In this document: positions 16,954-24,600 of the stretch, one piece after another | Numbering within the stretch: position 1 is the first letter of the stretch | Layout of the letters: each line of letters begins with the position of its first letter | DNA from: Peptococcaceae bacterium BICA1-7 | GTDB lineage: Bacteria > Bacillota > Desulfotomaculia > Desulfotomaculales > Desulfocucumaceae | DNA length: 64,000 nt | Assembly (NCBI GenBank): GCA_000802095.1 | Contig: JUEB01000017.1 | Coordinates: forward strand, 124,001-188,000 | Reading direction: 5' to 3' | Position numbers and translations under genes: made by a program | The notes under the pieces: model-generated | Seen by the model: the letters and a program-made list of their open reading frames with translations, nothing else | Databases searched by the model: none | Told to the model about the DNA's origin: nothing

Positions 16954-17271
16954 ATGAATAACTGGACCGAAGAGGAAGTGCAAAAAGTGGTGGCCCAAAT
17001 TGGCCAAAGGGCGGCCAGCGACCCTGCCTTTCGCAAATTGTGCCTGGCCGACCCCGCCGGGGCGGTGAAGGAAGTGAGTGGCAAGGACCTGCCCCAGGGG
17101 CTGAAGGTGCGGTTTGTGGAAAATGAGGGAGCTCACATGACCTTTGTGCTGCCTGACCCCGCCGGCCCCGGGGAACTTGGCGAGGAGGACCTGGACAAGG
17201 TGGCCGGGGGAAATTTACCGGGAGACGGGAACGGGGTCACTTATGTAAGTAAGTGCGGTTTTGGCTACTAA
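16954..17271 (+). CDS. NHLP-leader RiPP precursor 7 (separate from the array)
   Basis: The 105-residue precursor has an ATG start nine bases after GGGAGG; the frame opens at 16939, but that extension is not conserved. The leader is close to that of precursor 2 (V-K-E-V-S-G-K-D-L-P) and ends V-A-G-G. The core NLPGDGNGVTYVSKCGFGY is the longest, with Thr and Ser ahead of one Cys and a C-G-F-G-Y end that lacks any Y-G. It has its own promoter region copied from the one ahead of the GNAT/array operon, and its own terminator, and lies divergent to radical SAM gene 1. Confidence 0.92.
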   Translation: MNNWTEEEVQKVVAQIGQRAASDPAFRKLCLADPAGAVKEVSGKDLPQGLKVRFVENEGAHMTFVLPDPAGPGELGEEDLDKVAGGNLPGDGNGVTYVSKCGFGY

Positions 17272-17311
17272 GCCAACTAACAGAGAATATTAGAACCTTT
17301 TCATAATAGTA

Positions 17312-17348
17312 AGAGTTCCGGCATTCATTTTCGGAACTCTTTTTCTTT
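17312..17348 (+). terminator. terminator after precursor 7
   Basis: AGAGTTCCG and CGGAACTCT make a perfect nine-base stem, followed by TTTTTC. It is related to the terminator after the six-gene array. Confidence 0.85.
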
Positions 17349-17367
17349 CATAGCTTTTTTATGGTCC

Positions 17368-17501
17368 TCAAAGCCTTATAAGGTTTAGCTGCTCGCTGTT
17401 TAAAAACAGCCCCGGGATACCGCCCACCCGGCGAAGACTGTCTATGTATTGGTAATTTTTGTCCAGCTCTTCTTCAGTGCCGCCCAGGCTTCTTCTTTCA
17501 T
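17368..17501 (-). pseudogene. collapsed remnant of a third radical SAM gene
   Basis: Read leftward, the segment starts with a ribosome site and ATG like radical SAM gene 1, then codes M-K-E-E-A-W-A-A-L-K before a one-base deletion shifts the frame. The bases continue to match the first ~30 codons of that gene, then jump to a piece matching its L-F-L-N-N-E-Q-L-N codons, and end with the same TCAAAGCCTTAT tail. A whole paralogue has therefore lost its middle and been frameshifted. It is followed at once by the PqqD-like gene on the same strand. Confidence 0.75.
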
Positions 17502-17522
17502 GTTCCTCCCTGTAATGCGCTA

Positions 17523-17903
17523 TCACTCCAGCCTGATCAGCCCGTACTTTTCCAGGGTATAGGTCAGTACTCTCAAATCACTGTCCAACCGGTTCTTTTC
17601 CACATCATAAAGGCCTGCCAGTTCCTCCGCTACCCCAGCCAGGTTTCTCTGTCCGTCCATAAGAATAAAGGCCCTCCAGGCAGTCCTGTTCAGAAAATAA
17701 AGCAGCAGGTTCCCGGCCATCACTATTAAAAAGTCTCCGTCCTCCCTGGTTTTACGCACATTGTGCACCGGCTTCAAGCCCCTCGAAGCCTCCCACCAAA
17801 CTTCCACCAACTGGATTTGGGGGCTGAAAGGCACCGCCCCAATTTCCGGGTCCGGTATTACCGACGGCGCTGTGTATTCCATCATTTCCAAAAGCAGTCT
17901 CAC
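17523..17903 (-). CDS. PqqD-like peptide-recognition (RRE) protein
   Basis: A small protein of about 120 residues with the PqqD/RRE-type pattern: a strand-rich N-terminal half, L-L-L-Y-F-L-N-R-T-A-W-R-A-F-I-L-M-D-G then A-G-V-A-E-E-L-A and a helical end. Such proteins bind leader peptides and hand them to radical SAM enzymes. It is downstream of radical SAM gene 2 on the same strand (gap 153). The GTG at 17903 overlaps its own AAAGGAG site, so translation probably begins at the TTG at 17891 or the ATG at 17885. It resembles the small partner of splicease and mycofactocin-type radical SAM enzymes by role and size. Confidence 0.72.
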   Translation of the reverse strand: MRLLLEMMEYTAPSVIPDPEIGAVPFSPQIQLVEVWWEASRGLKPVHNVRKTREDGDFLIVMAGNLLLYFLNRTAWRAFILMDGQRNLAGVAEELAGLYDVEKNRLDSDLRVLTYTLEKYGLIRLE

Positions 17904-18056
17904 TCCTTTTATAATGGATCAGATTGTTAACAAGACACTCTTGCCGCCAACAGCAGCAGAGGCTGATAATAGGAATGCCCGGATATTCTGGAATCTGGAT
18001 TCTGGATTCCGACCGGCAAGAATTTCAGTATAAGTATTTCAGAGTAGCCCGCGCTT

Positions 18057-19088
18057 TCATAAAAGTATGTCTTTATCCCAGTGATTTGCCCTGCCATCGT
18101 ACTCTGCGGTAACCTGGTCCACACCCTCCAAAAATCTGACCACCTGGGGGTGTCTCCAGGCTGTGACAGCCTTTTTTCTCCATATGTCGGCTATGGACTC
18201 CCGCTGCACATTGCCCACTATAAACGGGGCGCTGCAGGTCAGCCTGACATCGCCGTCGGGCCTGATCACCAGGTTTTTGCAGGGATGCCCGGACAGGTGG
18301 TACTGCACCGCATAATACCCCGTTCCATAGCCCAGAGGCAGTGAGTATTTTCCCTTAAGGGCAACATATTTTTGGGCCAGCAGCTCCTGCTGCTCACGGT
18401 TTAAGGCCAGCTGCCTGTTTTTCACCGCCCGCCCGCTGAAGAGCACCATTTCCAGCCCCAGGCCTCTGGCCCCCAGGCCTTGGGCCAGCCTTACCATTTC
18501 CTCCAGGCTGCCCAGGCTTTCCGGTGTGACGCAGGTGGAAATATCAAAGGGTATGCCGGCCCCGGAGCAGAGCCCGGCGGCCCTGACCACCCTCGCAAAG
18601 CTGCCGGGAACCTGCCTCAGGCCATCGTGCAGCTCTTCTGTGCTACCGTCGATGGACAGCCTCAGGGTGAGGTCTTTATACCGGGAAAGGCTGGAGATCC
18701 AGCCCTCATCCAGCAGAAAGCCGTTGCTTATAAGTGTAATGGGGGTGCCGTCGGCGGCGAAAAGGTCCATTATCTCAAAGAGCCCCTCCCCTATTAAGAG
18801 TGGCTCCCCCCCGGACAATATAATATTGAATACCCCTCCGCTATCGATCAGCTCCCGGGTGATCCTTAGCCAGTCACTGAGCTGCAGGGTGGTTTTTTTA
18901 CCCGGCCCCCCCGAGTCGTTATAGCAGTGCAGGCACTTTAGATTGCAGCTGGCGGTAAGCTCATACTGCACTCCCAGGGGCAGGGCAAAGGCGGTGGGAA
19001 AGCTGCCTTTTTGCTGCTGCTCCCGGATATGCCCGCTGACCGCCTCAAATTGGCTTTTTTCATATTTTCGAAGTTCCTCCAGCATCAT
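18057..19088 (-). CDS. radical SAM peptide-modifying enzyme 2
   Basis: The 343-residue paralogue of radical SAM enzyme 1 has C48-N-L-K-C52-L-H-C55-Y and S-G-G-E-P. The C-terminal region has H-P-C-K-N-L-V-I-R-P-D-G-D-V-R-L-T-C, so it keeps a Cys pair that enzyme 1 lacks, which may bind an auxiliary cluster. GGAGG lies three bases before the first ATG and six before a second, so the start may be 19085. It lies 15 bases after the hydrolase gene, same strand, in an operon with the PLP enzyme and the PqqD-like protein. Confidence 0.88.
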   Translation of the reverse strand: MMLEELRKYEKSQFEAVSGHIREQQQKGSFPTAFALPLGVQYELTASCNLKCLHCYNDSGGPGKKTTLQLSDWLRITRELIDSGGVFNIILSGGEPLLIGEGLFEIMDLFAADGTPITLISNGFLLDEGWISSLSRYKDLTLRLSIDGSTEELHDGLRQVPGSFARVVRAAGLCSGAGIPFDISTCVTPESLGSLEEMVRLAQGLGARGLGLEMVLFSGRAVKNRQLALNREQQELLAQKYVALKGKYSLPLGYGTGYYAVQYHLSGHPCKNLVIRPDGDVRLTCSAPFIVGNVQRESIADIWRKKAVTAWRHPQVVRFLEGVDQVTAEYDGRANHWDKDILL

Positions 19089-19103
19089 GGGCCTCCATTT
19101 TAC

Positions 19104-20174
19104 TTAAATATCCATCTGATCCAGCAGGTCGCAGGCAATCTCCTCAGGAAAGACCGGGGTAAAAACATTGCCCAGCAGCACAATAAGCTGGCGGCTGTTG
19201 GTAATCCTGAGAATAAGGGTGCAAAAGCCCGCAATCTTCCCCCTGTGCACTATGCAGGTGACGGCATTTTCTCCTCCCTGGCTTTTGTAGTCAAGGGGGT
19301 CCACCATGAACTCCTTTATTTTGCCGGGGCTTATGTCCACCCGCACCCAGCCGAAGGCGTAATTGCCAATATAGGGTGTGAACAGCATTTCCCGGTGCCT
19401 TTGGCTTAAGAGCCTGTCGGTGTACAGTGCCTGATCCCAGAGATACATGTCCTCCACGGTGGAATAGATGTTACCGGCCGCAAAGGAAGCACGGCTGTCC
19501 AGCATTTCCTCAGGCGCGAGGCCCCTTTCCCCATAGGAATAGCTGCGGGCGAAGTCCACCGATGAGCAACCGTCATCATAATAGCCGCTGTTCTGCATCC
19601 CCAGAGGCTGCATTATGTTGTCCCGCAGCGCCTCGGGGTAGGTTTTTCCGGTGACTTCCTCGATAATGTTTCCCAGAAGGCAGTATCCGGTGTTGCAGTA
19701 CTTGAACCTAGACCCGGGCGGAAATTCCAGCCGGTCCCGGGTTACCCCGCTGTTTATCCTGCCTATGGCGTGTGGTTGGTAAGGCTTGCCGGACTCAAAG
19801 GAGGGCTGGTGGAACAGGTCCGGTAATCCGGAGGTGTGGGTAAGCAGGTGCCTTACCGTAATGCCGCTGCCCAGGTCACCTGAAAAGCCCGGCAGGTAGC
19901 GGGAGATTTCCCCGTCCAGCCGGACCAGGCCCTTTTCCACCAGCTGCATTACCAAAAGGGAAGTAAACTGCTTGGTGTTAGACCCCAGCATAAACCTGGT
20001 GTCCGGCCGGTTAGGCACGCGCCAGGCCCTGTCGGCATAGCCGAAGCTTTTCTTATAGATTATTTCTCCCCGGTGGGCTACCAGAGCACTGCCGTTAAAG
20101 CTCCCCTCTTTATAGCAGCCGGTCATTACCCGGTCTATAGCATTTTCCAGTGCCTCCCCGGATCTGTTCTGCAT
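19104..20174 (-). CDS. cytoplasmic S12-family (beta-lactamase/DD-peptidase-like) serine hydrolase
   Basis: The 356-residue protein has the serine beta-lactamase/DD-peptidase fold motifs: S65-N-T-K68 (SxxK nucleophile) and Y159-C-N161 (YxN). The third motif near the end is H-R-G-K-I-A, not the usual KTG. No signal peptide is present, so unlike penicillin-binding relatives it should act inside the cell. ATG start nine bases after AGGAG. It sits between the PLP enzyme and radical SAM gene 2 in one operon. It could hydrolyse, amidate, cyclise or cut D-residue-containing or modified peptides. A housekeeping cell-wall role is unlikely given the location. Confidence 0.82.
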   Translation of the reverse strand: MQNRSGEALENAIDRVMTGCYKEGSFNGSALVAHRGEIIYKKSFGYADRAWRVPNRPDTRFMLGSNTKQFTSLLVMQLVEKGLVRLDGEISRYLPGFSGDLGSGITVRHLLTHTSGLPDLFHQPSFESGKPYQPHAIGRINSGVTRDRLEFPPGSRFKYCNTGYCLLGNIIEEVTGKTYPEALRDNIMQPLGMQNSGYYDDGCSSVDFARSYSYGERGLAPEEMLDSRASFAAGNIYSTVEDMYLWDQALYTDRLLSQRHREMLFTPYIGNYAFGWVRVDISPGKIKEFMVDPLDYKSQGGENAVTCIVHRGKIAGFCTLILRITNSRQLIVLLGNVFTPVFPEEIACDLLDQMDI

Positions 20175-20210
20175 GGCTTAGCTCTCCTGTTATTATGTTT
20201 TAAGTCATAT

Positions 20211-21488
20211 CTAGCGTCTGGTAAAAAGTGATTTCCAGGCATTTAATGAGTCCGCATGGTTCTTATAGACCTTCATGGCCTCTTCAAACACATTTAAGGT
20301 ATAGTCCACATCCTGGTCGGTGTGAGTATAGCAGGGGAATACGGTCCAGCCGATAAACACCCCTCTTTTCACACACTCCTGTAAAAAGATATTTTTTCCG
20401 TTAAAGTCATAGTTGCCCCCGCTATCTTTAAAGAAAAACATCAGCCTGGGCGCGTATCCCCGCAGGCTAATGTTGACCCCCAGCCGCTCCGCCATTTTGT
20501 TGGTCTCGGACTTCAGCCTGCCGCCTATGGCCATTATTCTCTCATTGACAGCCTTATCCCGCAGCTCTTTGATTACCGCAATACCGGCGGCCAGGGAAAG
20601 CCTCTCCCCGCCGAAGGTGGTAAAGAGGTATACGTCTTTATCCACAGCATCCATTATTTCTTTAGGGCCGGTCACGAAGGACAGCGGCATACCGTTGGCG
20701 GCCGCCTTGCCGAAGGCCGCCAGGTCCGGTGTCAGACCCAGTACCTTCTGGGCTCCACCAATATCAAACCGGAATCCGGTGACCACCTCATCGAAGATGA
20801 GTAAGGCCCCGTTGGCGTGGCAGAAATCCAGCAGGTTATGGAGAAAGTTGTTTTGGGGCTCATCTATGATTAACGGCTCTATTATTACCGCCGCCACATC
20901 GCCCCTGTTCTTTTCAAATATGCTCTCAAAGGCGTCAAAGTCGTTATACCGGCAGGTGTGGATGTATTGTCTCACCTCCGGCAGTATTCCCCCCTGCCTG
21001 TAGCCCTCGGCGGCAATGGTCCACTCGTGCCAGCCGTGATACTCACCGCGAATGATATGCTTTTTCCCGGTATAGGCTCTGGCCACCCGGACAGCGGCCT
21101 CGGCCGCAGAGGAGCCGGTCTTTAAAAACCGCACCTTTTCGGCGCAGGGAATATGCTCACAGACCAGCTCGGCATACTCCACCTCCTGGGGGCTGACCAG
21201 TGAAAACTCCATTCCCAGCCCCAGTTGGTCCATTACCGCCCGGTCCACCGGGTCGTAGCAGTAGCCCAGCAGTATTGGCCCCAGTCCCATGTCGTAGTCT
21301 ATATACTCATTGCCGTCCATATCCCATATGTGGCCGTGCTTACCCCTTTTTATAAACCGGGGATAGCTGCCCCGCACATGGCTTCCGGAACCCTCGTCAT
21401 AAAGCTGGACCAGGGAGAAAATAGTCTTTTCCGCCCTACTCCAGTATTCTTCGGATATATCAAGTTTTTTAATGTTATTTTTCAACAA
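20211..21488 (-). CDS. class-III PLP aminotransferase/GSA-aminomutase-like enzyme
   Basis: Fold-type I PLP enzyme related to glutamate-1-semialdehyde aminomutase: N-G-x-E-Y-I-D-Y-D, T-G-S-S-A-A-E-A-A-V-R-V-A-R, F-D-E-V-V-T-G-F-R (cofactor Asp) and the Schiff-base Lys in A-A-F-G-K-A-A-A-N-G. The longest frame starts at a TTG (21515) that overlaps a TATAAT box. The TTG at 21488, five bases after GAGGGGG, is the better start and gives 425 residues. It is first in the operon with hydrolase, radical SAM 2 and PqqD-like protein, divergent from lanM. The context points to peptide tailoring rather than heme synthesis, but the substrate is unknown. Confidence 0.85.
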   Translation of the reverse strand: MLKNNIKKLDISEEYWSRAEKTIFSLVQLYDEGSGSHVRGSYPRFIKRGKHGHIWDMDGNEYIDYDMGLGPILLGYCYDPVDRAVMDQLGLGMEFSLVSPQEVEYAELVCEHIPCAEKVRFLKTGSSAAEAAVRVARAYTGKKHIIRGEYHGWHEWTIAAEGYRQGGILPEVRQYIHTCRYNDFDAFESIFEKNRGDVAAVIIEPLIIDEPQNNFLHNLLDFCHANGALLIFDEVVTGFRFDIGGAQKVLGLTPDLAAFGKAAANGMPLSFVTGPKEIMDAVDKDVYLFTTFGGERLSLAAGIAVIKELRDKAVNERIMAIGGRLKSETNKMAERLGVNISLRGYAPRLMFFFKDSGGNYDFNGKNIFLQECVKRGVFIGWTVFPCYTHTDQDVDYTLNVFEEAMKVYKNHADSLNAWKSLFTRR

Positions 21489-21514
21489 TGCAGCCCCCTC
21501 ATGCTTACCTGCCA

Positions 21515-21523
21515 ATTATACCA
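21515..21523 (-). promoter_or_regulatory. extended -10 promoter of the PLP/hydrolase/radical SAM operon
   Basis: TGGTATAAT on the minus strand is an exact extended -10 (TGnTATAAT). No good -35 is visible. Its position shows that translation cannot start at the TTG at 21515 and supports the start at 21488. Confidence 0.55.
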
Positions 21524-21698
21524 CATATAAGTGGCTTAATTGGCGCTTTTAGAGGCTTAAATGGGAAATTACTCTAAAATAAAAATATTTTAAAAACTTC
21601 TCACGGTTTATGTAGGAATATTGGCAATGCCCCAACGAATTCTATACTGGATAATGACTTATAACACCATTTATTAAAGCTCTCAGAGGTAGCGCAAA

Positions 21699-24600
21699 AT
21701 GCAAAGAATAAAAGATATTCTGGCGGACATAGCATTAGGCTCCCGCACCCTTTACGAAAGACTGGGGGACGGCCGGCCCGCCCCGGCGCCGGACCAGCGG
21801 GAAAAAGTCTCCCCCCTAAGGGAGATGTGGATAGAGTACTCTGCCGAAAAGGATGAGTTTTTATTCGCCAGGAGGCTTAAGTGGGACGGCCTTGCCGAGA
21901 CTGACCTTAACCGTCTGCAGGGAGGCGGGCAGCCGCCGGGGAGCAAAAGTGAGCCCCTCTGGCTGGCACTGCTGGAGGAGTTACTGGAGCGGGCCGGTGC
22001 CACCCCGATGGAAGAGCTAAGGCAGAGTTCCTTTTTGAAGGAGGACAGTAGGCTTCCCTTTGAGGAGATACTCTCTTTATTTGTGCTCTGCGGGACAGAC
22101 AGGCTTTCCCCGGGCATGGGGAGCGCTGGGACATTGCTGACAGGGGCCGCCCTGACAGATTTTCAGAGACACCTCATCAAAAGGCTGGTTTTTGTATCAC
22201 AGCAGGTATTATTCCAGGAGTTTTGCCATAGCCGGGATAAAGGCCCGGCCCTGCAGCCGGTTAACCCTGCCTCCCCTGCCGGGGTTGCGGGATCAACCCC
22301 GGAGTGGCTGAGGATCTGGACCGGGCAGAGCCCCTCAGACCGGGATTACCTGGCCTTTATCCGGGAGCTCCTGGCCGGAGGGCTGGCGAATTTGTTTTCC
22401 CGGTACCCCGTTATGGCCAGGCTGATGGCTGAAGTCACCTGCTACTGGGTGAACAGCACGTTAAAATTTGTTGAGGCCCTGGCCAGTGACCGGCAGAAAA
22501 TAGCCCACACCTTTTCCGCCGGGAAAGACCCGGGACAGGTGGTTTCGGTAAACTGCGGGCTGTCGGACCCCCATAACCGGGGGCGGTCCGTCATGCTGCC
22601 AGAGTTTGCCAGCGGCCTGAAACTGGTTTACAAGCCCCGGAATCTGGGCATTGAGGAGGCCTATTTTGGTTTCCTGTCCTGGCTTAACCACCGGGGGGGG
22701 GAAAGTATGTTTAAAATACTTAAAACCCTCAGCCAGAAAAACCATGGGTGGGTCGAGTTTTGCCCGCACCTGCCCTGCCGGAGCCCTGAAGAGGTGAGCA
22801 TGTATTACAGGCGCAGCGGCATGCTGCTGGGTGTGCTGCATGCCCTGGCGGGGTCGGACTTTCACCTGGAGAACATCATCGCCAGCGGCCCATACCCTGT
22901 GGCTGTGGATCTGGAGGTGCTGCTGCAGCCGGAGCCGGCTGAGCCCGGACCTGTGCAGCTCCGGCCCGATGTAATACAGACTATGCTGCTGCCCTATATG
23001 TACAAAAAGGAGGCCGACGTGCTTTACACAGTTGGCGGGCTGGGCAACGGGCTGCCGGACCGGGAAAGGGTATCCCTGTGGAAGGATATTAATACAGACA
23101 GCATGCGGCTGGAGGAAAGCTCTAATGAGAATACCGTTTCCACCAACTGCGTGTGCTTAAACGGGGAAAAGGTTGCCGCCACCGGCTACGCTAAGGAGAT
23201 AATCCATGGCTTCGCCAGTATTTACCGGCTTTTTCTGGCCAACCGGGAACAAATACAGGCCTCCGGCGGCCCTTTGCATCTTTTTGAAGGCCGGCAGGTC
23301 CGCCATGTGCTGAGAAGCACCCAGACCTATTTTGATCTGATGTACAACTCTCTGCTGCCTCGCTATATGAAGAACGGCGCCTGGCGCAGCGCAAGGCTCG
23401 ATAAAATAAGCCGGCCCCTGGTAAAAAAGAATAAAAGGCCTGCCGTCTGGAGTTCCTTGAAGTACGAACACCTGGCCCTGGACAGGGTGGATGTGCCCCT
23501 GTTTTATATAAATACCGGAAGTCCTGACCTGGAGCTTCCACCCGGAGGCCGGATAAAGGATTACTTCCGGGAAACACCGCTGGAGGCCTCCGCCCGGCGC
23601 ATCCAGTCCTTTGGCAGCAGTGATCTGGACAGACAGATAGCTCTAATCCGGGCCAGCCTGGATATACAGGAAAGAATGAGTGCCTCGGTATCCCTCCCCT
23701 CCTTTGACAAACCAGTGGAAAGCATTGTCCCTGCCGGTAAAAATGAACTGCTGGCCGCAGCGGGCAGGATTGTCCGGGAGGTGGTGGAGGGAGCCGTAGG
23801 GCTGCCCGGTGAGGCTTCCTGGGTGCAGCTGGAGGAAGAGGAAAAAAGCTGCCGGCTTATTCTCACAGGCAGTGACCTCTATTCCGGCAGCGCCGGGATA
23901 CTGCTCTTCCTGGCGGCCTGGGCCGGTGTCACCGGCCAGAGAGAGCCTTTTGAGAGCCTTGCCGCCCCTGTCAGGCTGTCCACCGCTGCTCAGTGGGCTC
24001 AAAGCCCGGGGCAGGAGGGTATGGATCTGGGAGCCGGTTCCGGGCTAGGGGGAATCATCTACTCCTTTGCAAAGATATGGAGGCTGACCGGGGACCAGTC
24101 CTTTCTGGACGTGGCCGGTGGGCTGGCCCGCTCGGCCACCGGTGAATATATTGAGCGTGACCGGCATTACGATATTATCTCCGGGTCCTCCGGGCTGCTG
24201 CTGGGCCTCCTGGAGCTATACCGGGCTGAAAAAGATAAAGAGGTGCTGCAGGCCGCCCTCAAGTGCGGGGATCACCTGCTCAACGGCCGGACAGCCGGTG
24301 AGTCCGGGTATAGGGCCTGGAAGGTCCAGGGCCTGCCGACTCATAATGCAAAGCCTTTACTGGGTTTTTCCCACGGTGCGGCGGGCATCGGCCACGCCCT
24401 GGGACGCCTTTACCGGGTAACCGGGGAAGCCAGGTTCATGGAAGGGGCCCGGGAGGCGGCGCTTTACGAGGACAGTCTTTTCTCGGCAGAGGAGGGCAAC
24501 TGGCCTGACCTGAGGCTGAAGGACAGCGGTGAGCCCTCCGGCTTTACCCGGTCCTGGTGCCACGGCGGGCCGGGAATAGTCCTGCCCCGCCTGGAGGCCG

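Noticed and set aside
17985-18020. Inverted repeat GGAATC...GATTCC between the PqqD-like and radical SAM 2 genes
   Set aside because: Only six bases per arm, no T-run and no repeat elsewhere; could be chance.
20211-21488. PLP enzyme as housekeeping glutamate-1-semialdehyde aminomutase (HemL)
   Set aside because: No haem genes are near, and it shares an operon with radical SAM and hydrolase genes divergent from lanM.
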